Assembly (NCBI GenBank): GCA_036244855.1
Contig: BQKZ01002983.1
Span: 38,984 to 55,681, forward strand
DNA length: 16,698 nucleotides
Reading direction: 5' to 3'
Source: Temnopleurus reevesii
Lineage: Eukaryota; Echinodermata; Echinoidea; Temnopleuroida; Temnopleuridae
Part shown: positions 1-11,100 of the stretch, piece after piece
Layout: each line of letters opens with the position of its first letter
Numbering within the stretch: position 1 is the first letter of the stretch
Notes under the pieces: generated by a model
What the model was told of the DNA's origin: nothing
What the model saw: the letters and a program-made list of their open reading frames with translations, nothing else
Databases searched by the model: none
Translations under genes and position numbers: made by a program

Positions 1-135
1 CGATCAACTGCAACTTGCGATCAATTGCAACTTTTGAGCAACACCCCCTAAGTTACCCATAATAAAATCATCTCACTTTGCATTTCCTTTGATCTAATCA
101 GACATTGCTTCACAAAAAGCAGCATAACTTTCAAT

Positions 136-269
136 AAAGCCCTGGTCACATAGGACCCCGGAAGCAACACGATTCAACACAACTCATTGTTAATTCACAC
201 TTAACTGCCCGTGAACAAAGAATCATGTTGAATCATGTTGCTTCCGGGGCCCTATGTGGCCGGGGCTTT
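136..269. mobile_element. Palindromic MITE, family 1, copy 1
   Basis: The left arm AAAGCCCTGGTCACATAGGA continues CCCCGGAAGCAACACGATTC and AACA (136-179). It pairs with the right arm (226-269) with about four mismatches over 44 bases, around a 46-base centre. There is no coding capacity and no clear target-site duplication. Two related copies occur at 1555-1691 and about 9258-9335. Confidence 0.8.
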
Positions 270-1048
270 GGCTGGACTGATTTTGATGAAACAAAAGCCC
301 ACTTGTCTAGTTCTGAAATACTCTTTAGGAATATGTGTAAAATATACATGTACATGTATATGCTATGCTGAAGAAGGTTGGTTTGGCAGAGACATTTTTT
401 GGGGGGATACTCTGAATGTGGAAACAGATTAGTTTTGCATAATAATGTTATCACCTAGCAGTTGAGTGTATTAGTAACATAAAAACTAGCATCAATATAA
501 CACAAATAAGAAGCTATCCTTCTGGAATATGCATGAAGATAAAAATTAGAATGTTAATTATCCCCAAACCAGACTAAATATTTTCTCTTGAAAGGAAATT
601 AACTATGCTTTCTCTCATGTGAAAATGTTTGGTTAAAGGTAGAAAACTACATTTGCACACATTACGGTTATGCTTACAACTTGTGTACCTCAGATATGCC
701 AAAATAATAACCTCTATGAAGTAATTTGGTCGAATGTAGTCCAGAATATTTAATTCAAATAAAAATTTATTCTATCATAATTCATCTTGACACCAACGGT
801 ATCGCGACACTCCAAGCGTATTACGGTACCACACACACACACAAAACATACAGTGCGCACTTCAATACACTGCCACACCATGCGGAATACGCACTGAGAG
901 AGACTCTTGCGTTATTGGTCAACGAGGAGTTAACAGCTGTTTTGAATTTTGAATGCACGGTCCATTAATTCGAGGCCCGAATAGAAGAATTATTCTTGGA
1001 ATAACTATAAATGCGCCTATCATGACCAATCTTTGTGCTTAATTGATT
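270..1048. other. No gene recognised
   Basis: AT-rich sequence with ACATGTACATGTATATG at about 345-362 and a half-copy of the family 4 core (TTCTGGAATATGCATGAAG, 520-538). Open frames are short and lack recognisable motifs. Confidence 0.6.
829..844. repeat. Short CA microsatellite
   Basis: An uninterrupted run of alternating C and A, about 15 bases. Confidence 0.7.
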
Positions 1049-1178
1049 GGTGATAAGTTCTAACATTTAGTACTCTTCAACATAACACAACAATCTTGGA
1101 AAGTCAAATTTTAGGTGATAAGTTCTAACATTTAGTACTCTTCAACATAACACAACAATCTTGCAAAGTCAAATTTTA
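1049..1178. repeat. 65-bp tandem direct duplication
   Basis: Two adjacent 65-base units begin GGTGATAAGTTCTAACATTT. They differ at one base (CTTGGAAAG in the first, CTTGCAAAG in the second), which points to a recent duplication. Confidence 0.92.
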
Positions 1179-1351
1179 GGCTGCAAAAGAAGTATTCTAC
1201 ATGTACATTTAAGCTGTAGTTATCTCTTAAATTTCTAACCTCATGCATATTCTAGAAGGTTGGCATCTATGTGAGGGAATACATACATGATCTCATGACT
1301 TTGCCAATTTTAATGACATGGCTACTTTAAAAAAAAAATGGTTGCAATTAC

Positions 1352-1732
1352 TGTGAGCAGAAGGGTTAAAAGATTTGGACAGAGTTAACAACTTCCATTT
1401 AAATATTTTCAATAGCTATATATAGATGTACACAAAAGAAAACTCCTTCCCTTTTATTCCACTGAGAAATATCAAGCAGATGTTGCCATGTTAAGAGAAT
1501 AAAAATGAAAGATAATTTCTTTCGTGATCGCAAAGTTATTGCAAAGGCTCTTATGAAGCCCCAGTCACATAGAAGCACGGAAGCAACACGACTCAACACG
1601 ACTCTTAGTTCTGAGGCAGCTAACTGTGAACTGACCAAAGAGTCATATTCAATCATATTGCTTCCAGGGTCCTATGTGACTTGGGCCCGAGGTTGTTTAC
1701 TTTGTCCAATTGATTTTTCCCTTCTGCTCACA
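1352..1732. mobile_element. Inverted-repeat element, family 2, with a nested MITE
   Basis: The left end TGTGAGCAGAAGGGTTAAAA and right end, inverted, TGTGAGCAGAAGGGAAAAAT are nearly identical, and TTGGACA follows in both. A diverged copy lies at 7086-7329. Inside sits a family 1 MITE (1555-1691) that is missing from the other copy, so the insertion came after the two copies separated. No transposase is encoded. Confidence 0.75.
1555..1691. mobile_element. Palindromic MITE, family 1, copy 2 (nested)
   Basis: The left arm has AGTCACATAG, GGAAGCAACACGACTCAACA; the right arm has ATCATATTGCTTCC and CCTATGTGACTTGGGC. It shares arms with the 136-269 copy. The surrounding ATGAAG and GGTTGTTTACTTTG match ATGAAGTTGTTTATTTTG at 7284-7301, an empty site. 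The exact duplication at the junction is unclear, possibly AG. Confidence 0.8.
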
Positions 1733-3494
1733 ATGAATATGTCAACAAAAATGTTATATATTGCATATTATTACAACGTACACAAGCAAAAGGGGGCATA
1801 TTTCATAAAATGGACATTACAATTTTCACCCTGAACTGTTACGGAACAATACGTCTTGCATCTCAGATGAAGATTTTCTTTGTTTCTCTATTTTTTTTTC
1901 TATTTTTTTTTTTACATTTATGTTGATACATCTCGATATAAAATGCAGAAATTCATATCCCGCCTGTGTTTCAAATACAGTACAAAGATGAAGTTCAATT
2001 GGAAAAAAATATAAATAAATACATTTGTTGAAGTATCAAGAAATTGAAGAAGACAGGTATAACGAAGGTAAACTATTTGTCTGTAATGAACTATATGGTG
2101 ACAGAATGTTTTGTACAGTATTTTCTATTTTCACTTCAGTGGATATAAATCCCCCTTTTTTATTTGGGGGGGGGGCAACTTTAAATTACTTATAGATGAG
2201 AAAATAGTGTAACTCCATTTGTATACAATGTGAAAACAAAACCTGTTATATTTATTTTTAGAGAAAAGAAGAATATTCTCTTGATAACATAACACAATAT
2301 GGAAATAGATTTATAATATTTTGTCATGTATACATAATATCAAGTTTGCAAACTTTTTAACAGGTTTATACATGTATCAATTATTGGAAAGAAGCAAGTT
2401 AAAAACTATTCTAACAAAAATTTCACGTTCGATGACAATAAGTAGAACTGACATGACATAATTTCTCAATTATAAAAAAATCATAAATCAATAGCAATTA
2501 TAGTACATACATGTACAAGTATCATATAAAAATTTGTGCAAGTTGTTCCCTAAATATTGCAAGCACAAAACAAATTAAGTGAGTATTAGTTTCATAACAA
2601 ATAGAGCACAGTTAAAAGAACAAAAAATTATGTTTACAGGTTTTCTTTACATTCTCTTTCACTATCTCTCTCTCTGTTTCCATGTTCTCTCTCCCTCTCT
2701 CTTTTTCTCTCTCTCCCTCTCTCTTGATTTATCTCTCATTCTTCTTACTCTAGTTATAAATTATCATAGATAACATAACATGCAAATTTCTAATTTGGAA
2801 CTAGTAAAAATAAGAGGATATCTTAAAACTACTTATCTTTACAAAGCTTTCCGAATATCTATTTACCTGCATTTTTTATCATTTTCAAAAATTCTAGTGA
2901 GAATAATTAGTGATTAAAAAAACAATCTATTAAAACATCAAACATTCAGAGGTTTTCTAAACCTCGTCCAGTTACTAGTTGAACTATAGAAACATCACAA
3001 TTCTTTATAACATGGTGTGACCATAAACTAAATACAATAGGGTAATTTATCGCTCGAATATTTGCTTTATAGCAAAGAGTTCTGATCGATTAAACCTCCA
3101 GCCACTACAGACAGGCCATGACATTCAAACATTTTGAGATTAATACAAATATTAACGTACAATGGAAGAAAATTACAGTTTCTCAAAAGTGCAAATTTCA
3201 GAAATAGTTAGCCCTGCTGAAAAAAAAAAAATCCATTTTTAAAATTCAAATTATCTCAATTTTTCTGGCTTCGTTTAGAAGAAATAAGTGTCATACATTG
3301 TATGATGCACAGATATAATTGCAAGTGGCTACATTCTAACCACACTATAACTTTAAAAAAAAATTAACATGGACAGACAACATAAGCAGTTTACAAAATC
3401 ATCTTCTAAGCAGTACAATGATACAAGTATAAACCTCATGTGGTACTCCAAAGAGATCGAGATAATATTAGACATATACCTGAAGAAAAAAAAT
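1733..3494. other. No gene recognised
   Basis: AT-rich, with a poly-T region (about 1889-1915), a run of ten G near 2166 and the CT-rich tract. No splice-compatible conserved coding block seen on either strand. Confidence 0.6.
2641..2750. repeat. CT-rich simple-sequence tract
   Basis: A polypyrimidine stretch of TCTC and CCTCTCT units with scattered interruptions. No gene or splice acceptor can be tied to it. Confidence 0.85.
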
Positions 3495-3690
3495 GTATAA
3501 GCAAATATTTTTGCATATACAGTAGATATATTCGTGATATTGGACTTATTGACATTTTAGCATGTTGTTTTTTTTTCACATTTTTGACTGTGTATGTACA
3601 CATATGAATGTCCATCATTCATCATTTTTGTGAGGCCATGACCGCTAAGTTTGTGAAAATAAATGCGAAAATATCAGCATACACAGTAAA
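3495..3690. repeat. Dispersed repeat, family 3, copy 1
   Basis: It shares ordered words with 4285-4445: TATAAGCAAATATTTT, a TGTGTATG(T) stretch, TTTTGTGAGGCCATGACCGC and a GTGAAAATAAATGCGAAAAT tail. No coding signal. Confidence 0.5.
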
Positions 3691-4284
3691 TGGGAAGAAT
3701 AAAAAGTCATTCTTACTAATTTCTCAGTTGAACTATTACAGGGATGTCAACAGTTCTGTAATATGCATGACAATAGAAATTAAAATAGGAATCACCAAAC
3801 AGCTAAAATAAAATATTTTTTTTTGTTCATGAGACAATGCAAGATAACAAAACTCCTGAGAAATTATATTTGACTCCGCTGTTAAGTTATCCACATTTTA
3901 ATTCCTATCAGGCATATTTTGGAACAGTTGGTAGCTCTGCTATTCTGCAATCATTTGGAACACAGCTCCATGAAGTGTTAGTACATACAATCCTTAGTCG
4001 CATTTTGGCGCCATTGAACACTGTTCACAAGGAAGAACGAATCTGCTCTTGTTCCACTATATACTGCCCTCTCCTGTTGAGTTATGTACCAATGGAAAGC
4101 TGGAGAGTGCAGCTTTCCAATGAATACAAACAGTAGGGGTATTGTCAGAGTTCCTTTTCTGACAAATTAGATTGAAAATACAAATTGTGATTTTTCTCAA
4201 AAAAGTAATGGGGTCTGAGAGGGTTAAAGATTAAATATGGCATCAATTGCTTTCATTGATATTCATCTTGAATAGATTTACAAA

Positions 4285-4445
4285 ATACTGTATAAGCTAA
4301 TATTTTCCTGTTTTAGTACCAATTTGACCTGTTACTTTTGCTGACAGTGTTTCTATGCATGTGAATGTGCACCATACTGTGTGGACATTTTTGCGAGGCT
4401 ATTCACAAAAATAAAAACGTCAGAAAAATTTCAGGTTACACAGGA
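4285..4445. repeat. Dispersed repeat, family 3, copy 2
   Basis: It has TATAAGCTAATATTTTCC, then TTTTTGCGAGGCTATTCAC and AAAAATAAAAACGTCAG, in the same order as in 3495-3690. Confidence 0.5.
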
Positions 4446-4764
4446 GTGTGCGATTATTTAAGCTTGAACAATACACAATCTATTAGTATGAGGAGAACAT
4501 ATTGGAAGTACAAGCCAAGAATTAAGTAGAGTTATTTCTCATTTCATTCATGTGAATACAGGATAGGAAGAACTTTTCTAAAGTAAAAAACGGCAGGAAA
4601 AACACAAACATATAAGTATATTAAATTATACCAATACAGAGGTGCCAATCGTTACAAAAAAATAAAAATTCAAATGTGAATGATCAAATAGATGAAACAA
4701 GAGCAGTACTTTCTCATTAAAGAAAGTATATTATTGTACCCTTATGCTTTCTCACCAGGAAAAT

Positions 4765-4842
4765 ATTTGGGTCAGCTATTAGGAGATTCACATTCTGATT
4801 TCTGTCACATACATGTATATTCTGGATCGGTTGGCATCTCTG
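4765..4842 (-). repeat. Dispersed repeat, family 4 (GAGATGCCAACC), copy
   Basis: In plus orientation: GGGTCAGCTATTAGG, GATTCACATTCTGATT, then TATATTCTGGATCGGTTGGC and ATCTCTG. It aligns with 10393-10461 and 15495-15566 over about 75 bases. Confidence 0.7.
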
Positions 4843-4845
4843 CAG

Positions 4846-7085
4846 ATAAAATCAATTTTAAAGTCAGACAAGTGTTAAACAAACCCTATATGAAAAGGAT
4901 GCAATATTTATCCCTGTAGTCTTCAAACTTGATTGAATACAATTTGGAGACAATGATATGAAGCACAAAATTCTAACTTTACCGAGTTGCAATCTTGAGT
5001 TGTGTGCAAAAAAAGGAAGCAGAATGCTAACGTTGTACGGTATTCTAAATAAGAACTGATTTTTATATCCACTATTCCCCCCCCACCCCCCCCCCCCAAA
5101 AAAAAGTCTGGGACCACTGCATTTATACATCTTTATACAACGTTGTATATTTCTGGAAATACCCTAAATGCATCTGTCTTGCATGCTATTAAACACTATG
5201 TAATCTTTTTCACACATGAGTAAATTTCAGCGGTTGGATGAAGTCTGTCGCTCCAATATACATTATTTATGAAAAGTTGCCCCAGAGTAAAATGAATTCA
5301 CGAGTGGTCTTTAACTTTTCTGAGCAGTGTATGGAAGGTGAAATATGCATTTGGTTAGAATGATATAACTTGCGATCAATTACAACTTTCTTTCAACTCC
5401 TCAGTCTTTTTTTTAAAAAATTCCTCAGCTTCATAACATCATATCTTTACATACATACATGGCTGGAAAAACACATTCAAATTTTCCTCCTAGAAATGAA
5501 AAATTAATTTTAGACAGGTAAAATATATCACAAGTTACAGAACTTCTGAACACTATAAACTATTGCACTTAAATACTTCATTACATTTAAACAGATTGTT
5601 TCATCAGTTTAATATATACTTACAAAAGAAAAATGAGTGTTGTAAGCTACTTAATAAACAAAATAGGAATTACTGCATTATAGATAATAAACTTGGGGTG
5701 GAAGCTCAAAATGGCAAAGAAAATGTAATTGTGAAAATCCCCTACAGTTTTGAAGAATACAGATAATGTCAAATTAGTTATTTATGGGTTTGTATTCGAT
5801 TTTTAGCAAAAACAAACAAACAAACAGATATCCCCCATATAACTATTCCTTTTTATGCTTCTAATAAGTTAAAAAAAAAAAAGTTTTTTAAAACTGTCAT
5901 AACTGATTGAATATACAACATTAGGGAACGGCCTTTAGAAATGTATATCAAATATAAAAACGACAGTTATAAATTACATGTAGATACACTTAGAATATTA
6001 AAGATTAATAATTTTGTGTCCGATTCTCAATGCATAGTACTAGGTTTTTGCTTTCCGAACAACGCGAACGTAGCGACTACATAATTTATCAGCTATTACT
6101 CTCCTTCCAAATAACATTGCTGCATTCTTTGTTACCTAGTGTTGTTATTTTGCATGTTTGTGCTGAATGTGGTTCCCACACTCTCGGTCGTCTCTGTAAA
6201 AAGGTAGATTACATCAAGACTATGTGGTCACCAATTTGCTGGATATAACGTCGGCCCACTGTGCGAGATCACCTGAAAATCAATGTAAATTTGGGCAGAA
6301 CGAAGAATTTTTCCAAAAATTTTGTGCACAGCACTAAAAACCAGCTGAACTTTTATATGTTATCCATTGTTCAGAAATGACTGTCTTGTTAAAGGTCCGA
6401 TAAAGGGTTGATATTCAACACTTTTTACAATTTTTCTATTCAGAGACTCTTTCAATGAGCGTGCATTATTTGTTGCAATATTCTGATATTGACATGACCC
6501 CACTTTTACCAGTTTTCCTCCCTTTTCTATCATTTATAAACCTGACATTCAATGGAAAGGCAATAATACACCTTAAAATTTTTTAAATTAAAATGTTCAG
6601 TGGTTCTGTCTTTTTGGTTAAACTTTCACAATTGTTTTGAGTGATTAGAGAAATTATTCTCAAATGTATTTCAGTAATCTTACTATTTTACATGTACATG
6701 TAAACACAACAGATCTTTTAGTTCATAAAAATTACTAATCTATGATTAGTATCAGATAAATAATGCTAGCTCAAATAATAAAACTTAGCTTTATAACAAA
6801 AAGTGACTTTGCATATAGTTGATTATTGAAATAATGAAGCACAATGATTATTTCTTCATGGACAAAATCATAATATTGAAAATTTTATAAATAGTAAATA
6901 TAGGCTTTACGTAAAAAGGATAAGAGAATGCAAAGAACATCTATATATATTGATAATAATCATTGAATGAGCATACAGATTGTGAGTTGCAGATTAATGA
7001 AAAAAGAGAAGCCTTTCTCATAAGAGGACACGTAACTGCCACTGAAAGTTGGAGTACTTTTTCGGTCCTTTAATGTTTGATATTC
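4846..7085. other. No gene recognised
   Basis: AT-rich non-coding sequence. It holds the poly-C/poly-A tract and, near 5371, a TTGCGATCAATTACAACTTT stretch that resembles the first 33 bases of the window, probably another dispersed repeat. Nothing else supports a feature. Confidence 0.55.
5076..5104. repeat. Poly-C followed by poly-A tract
   Basis: Two C runs separated by one A, then about eight A. Low-complexity sequence, and run lengths may be inexact. Confidence 0.85.
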
Positions 7086-7329
7086 ACTGGGAAAATAAGG
7101 TACAAAGGGTTTGGACAATGTGAATAATTTTCATTCAAGTATTTACAATAGCTAGAGGCTCACATAAAAATTGTCCCTCCCTCTTATTCCATGGGGGAGT
7201 GTTGAACATGGGTCACACCTATTCAGTGACTTAACAGGAAAGCCATTTTCTTTTGTGATCATAAAGCTATTGTGGGGGGGGGGATGAAGTTGTTTATTTT
7301 GTAGAAGTCATTTCTCCCTTCTGCTCACA
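7086..7329. mobile_element. Inverted-repeat element, family 2, without the nested MITE
   Basis: It parallels 1352-1732: GGGTTTGGACA near the left, TTTACAATAGCT, a CCTTATTCCA-like stretch, TTTTGTGATCATAAAGCTATTG, ATGAAGTTGTTTA, and a right end CCCTTCTGCTCACA. The left terminus is eroded. A run of ten G at about 7274-7283 is unique to this copy. Confidence 0.65.
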
Positions 7330-7599
7330 GCAATCGGGAAGCCAAAATGAAAAGATGTTCATGAATATCTAGAAACGGAACCAGAACACACCGCAATGCA
7401 TTGGCCTCCTTGCATAAACTTGAATATCCATTGCCAATTAATTTACATAGCTCTGATTTGGAATTTAAAAATTGACAATACATGTAATATATTACTGTGA
7501 TGCAAAAAGGTATACCAATCGGGCTGTATGACTTCTCTTGTCTTACTCTATCTCTCTCTTTCTGTCTCTCGGAAGATACCTTTCAAAGATCAATTATGT

Positions 7600-8060
7600 A
7601 CAGCCATCCAACAGGCTTCTACATCCTACTGTTAAAAATCTTCTCTTTGAACATCCTCCTTGAGAGCCCTTATCCATCCTACTTTTTGAATTGTTGATTT
7701 CCATTGCAAGTCCTTTACTATCCTGCATTTCAATTTTTAGATATATATCCTTTGCAAGCCCTTTAGCATCCTGCGTTTACAATTCGTGATCTCCAATGCA
7801 AGTCCTTTACCATCATGCGTTTCAAATTCTTGATCTCCTTTACAGGCCCTTTAGCATCCTGGATTTCAAATTCTTGATCTCCTTTGCAAGCCCTTTAGCA
7901 TCCTGCATTTCAAATTCTAAAGCTCCTTTACAGGCCCTGTAGCATCCTGCGTTTCACAATTTATCACTCCTTTACATGCCCTTTAGCATCCTACTCTTCA
8001 AAGTTGTGATTTCCTTCACAAGTCCTTAGGCATCCTGCTTTTTAAAAGTCTGATTTGCCA
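7600..8060 (-). repeat. 44-bp minisatellite in the presumed M-Ras 3' UTR
   Basis: The CATCCT-like anchor recurs at 7675, 7719, 7767, 7811, 7855, 7899, 7943, 7987 and 8031, spaced 44 bases except one step of 48. A typical plus-strand unit has CATCCTGCGTTTCAAATTCT, then TGATCTCCTTTGCAAGCCC and TTTAG. More degraded units reach back to about 7600. The array begins 11 bases past the M-Ras stop codon, so the transcript would carry about nine copies of a GGATGCTAAAGGGC-type unit. Confidence 0.88.
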
Positions 8061-8071
8061 GAACGACCACG

Positions 8072-8129
8072 TCACAATATTAGGCAGCGGAGAGACTTTT
8101 TCTGTTTCTTAGCTTCAACTGGTTGTCTC
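8072..8129 (-). CDS. MRAS: M-Ras exon 5 (terminal coding exon, CAAX tail)
   Basis: Encodes the second half of Arg178 and then [18 protein letters not shown] and TGA. The acceptor is TCTCCCACAG. The tail combines a lysine-rich stretch (Lys185, 186, 188, 189 and Arg192) with the prenylation box Cys193-Leu-Ile-Leu. From prenyltransferase rules, a terminal Leu favours geranylgeranylation by GGTase I, and vertebrate M-Ras likewise ends in Leu. No palmitoylation cysteine is visible near the box, so membrane binding should rest on the prenyl group plus basic residues. Past the stop, the 44-bp minisatellite begins almost at once. Confidence 0.93.
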
Positions 8130-11100
8130 CTGTGGGAGAAATGAAATGGAGATGGGAATGATAACAAATATGGAGAACACAGTTTGAAGGGGATCCATTG
8201 CAGACATTGAAATGCTGTCCAAGATTAACGAAAAATAAGAGAAACAATTTGATCATTGGAGAAAAATCTAAGAATTCTTTCAAAAAGTTGAGAATTTTTA
8301 GTTCTATCTAAAGCATTAAATAGCGATCACGGAGTTGGCAACTTTGGTAATATCTGTGATATCTGCTATGCCAACAGTTCTGGAATATAAAAGTTTGAAA
8401 TTCAATATTTTGAAGGCTAAGCACGTTTATAATGTTATGGAATAGTATGGAGGTTGCTTTTACGTATTTCACCAGGTAGCAAATTTTTATTTATCCATTT
8501 ATTGATTGATTTATTATTATTATTGATTTGGGGGGTGGGGTGGGGGTGGGTCTGATACCCTTTAATGTTTGAATAACTCCTTTGTGAATAATAACAACAA
8601 ACTTACCTGATGACTCTCACGACTTCATGAAAGGCTGCATCAATGTTCTTGGGTGGATCTTTCGCACTTGTTTCAATGTACGGGATATGCTGTTAAATAC
8701 AAAAGAATTGAAGTCAATATACAATACTTACAATGTAAACAGAATTATTGTGAGCCTTACAGTGCATCTGTGTGATCTGAATAATCAGGAATGAGTTTTT
8801 TTTATACATAGGAAAATAGTTAGCCTTGAGGATTACTTCATTCTTACAGATAATATTTTATGCCTTATTCTGGGCCAGATAAATCTTGCTTTGATCGAAA
8901 GCTGAAGTAGTTTATTATATCTTATTGTTTGAAACCCCTCTTTTTCAAACCTTTAAAGCAAAATTTCTAAATTTTTTCTTGTCCATTCAACCTTTTCAAT
9001 ATTTTCCAAAATATGAATGTGTGGGTCAAAAAGAAAATAAGCTATAATGAGACTCCAGTCGAGAAGTTGTGACATATGTCATAACGCATGACCAAAGTTT
9101 GCAAATGTGCAAGAAAATTAATTATATAATTGAAATATTCGTAACTTTCCTATTCATTTTCAGATTTACTTCCAACTTTTTAAAAAAAATTGTTGGTCTG
9201 ATTTTTGTCCTTCCAATCAAAGCAAGAATTTCTCGCCCAGACACAGTCTTTAAGAGAAAAGCCTAGTCACATAGAAGCTGCGATTCAACATGACTCTTTG
9301 TCCTGATTAACCTGATTGACTGCTCTTTAACAAATAGGGACACATAACTCAGATCACAAAGGCCTAAAATGGACTGAGAATTCTGGGTTGTAACTCGTAA
9401 GGCTGTTTGCAGATCTCAACTGGTGACCCTTTCTCAGGTAGATTAAGTGCCAGATGTTATTGGGGAGCGCAGGAAAGATTCACCGGTCATCCTTAAAGTT
9501 GGGAATAGATCTGTAAACAGTTTTTTTTTAAACAATGCTCTTGAATCAGTGTTTGTATGTGACGAGGGCTAAAAATCAACTTCTACAAGAGAAATTCAAC
9601 TATTTCACCTGTTTATTTTCCTTTGATGTAGGAGATCCACTTTGTTCGCTACTCATTGGATCATTGGATACAGGTCTCGTTCATCCCCTCCCCATTCAAT
9701 CAACCCCCTCCTCCCTCTACAACACTACCATCTTTACAGACATACGAACTTAACCGTAGTAATGTTGCAAAAATCTTGCCTTCTTCTTCCAAAACTGTTT
9801 CTTGATGTACGAGATACACAAGATCTTGGTCAGCCTCTCCCAATTTAATCGACCCCTTCCTCGCACTACAACATTCAGAGATGTCAACCGTTCCGGAATA
9901 AGCATGAGCTTTGTATTTATGTTTTAAAGCGAATATCGAGTATTTGCAATGAACTTCAATTTGGAAAAATGAATGATTAAAATATTCTTATGTTACAAAC
10001 AAAGCACAACGTGACTTGTGTAGACAAGGGAAAACTAATATGATAACCTCAAACCGCTTAAAAGCGAAATTATGTCATTCACCACGTGCTCTGTCCACTG
10101 CAGCAAACACAGGAAGCAGCGTGTGGGACTGGTATAAAATCTGTCGGCCCGACATGGCCCAAATTTGACCCTTTATTTGCACATTTCTCTGCCATTATAC
10201 ATTTTCTTGCAAAACACTTTGGCACATATTATTTATTCACAGTTCTGAACATTCTTCTCACATTTTGTGCGATTCTGTGAACATTTATTTTATTTTTTTT
10301 AACAAATACCAGAATTAAATCAAGGCTTGCATCACAACTAAATGGATGAGAGTATGATTGTTGCTGTTGTTGTCATAATTGCTCTCATTTTTGCTCAGCT
10401 GTTGCATTATTCACATTTTAAATTTGATCTCATGCATATTCTGGAGTGGTTGGCATCTCTGAAAATCTTAACCCTATTTTAACTGGGCTTTTTCAGACCA
10501 AGTTTATACTGGGGGGGGGGGGGGGGAAAATTTGCCCCCCCCTTCAGATCTCGGCCGTGGATCGCGCAATCGCCACAAAATTTTGCACGCGCATAGTGTA
10601 GAGTATAAACTACATGACTGTACAGTTTGATTTTCTGAAAATCTATGATTTCTATTTTTAATTAATTAATTATGTAAATTTGTCCATGAAATCTTGTTTT
10701 CTGTTCTATTTCACTCATTGAAGCTCCTAGAAAGCTCATTTTTGGTATAAATATTCTCCATATTATTCCTCACAATACTACTGGGAAAAAAATTTGGTGT
10801 AACAAGGTATTTCTTATGTTTTTTATTGTTTTATGAATTTCTTATGTATTTCTTTGTTTTTTCGACCTTTTGTTTTCTATTGTTTTTTGGATGAAATTTA
10901 TTGCAGAACATTTTTGAAGCATATTTATGCTAAAATGAATTAATTGTAACCCATAAGATTGAAAATAACTACATCTTTATGAATTCAGACTGAAATCCCA
11001 ATTTACATTGACTTTGTACACAAAATCACGTTTTTGAGCGATTTTCGGTCTGACATGCATGTACAAAAAGTGGCGCGGCGACGTAACCATATGCCCGATT

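Noticed and set aside
1..33. Tandem GATCAA(C/T)TGCAACTT at the window start as a regulatory site
   Set aside because: A similar stretch occurs near 5371, so it looks like a dispersed repeat cut by the window edge. Function cannot be supported.
3837..4136. 99-codon plus-strand frame as a gene
   Set aside because: No recognisable domain, no splice-linked neighbours, and composition like the surrounding non-coding DNA.
7600..8060. 44-bp periodic array as a CRISPR
   Set aside because: The whole unit repeats, with no alternation of fixed repeats and unique spacers, and the context is a eukaryotic gene.
9069..9266. Short plus-strand open frame in intron 3
   Set aside because: AT-rich chance frame with no motif; its end runs into a partial MITE.
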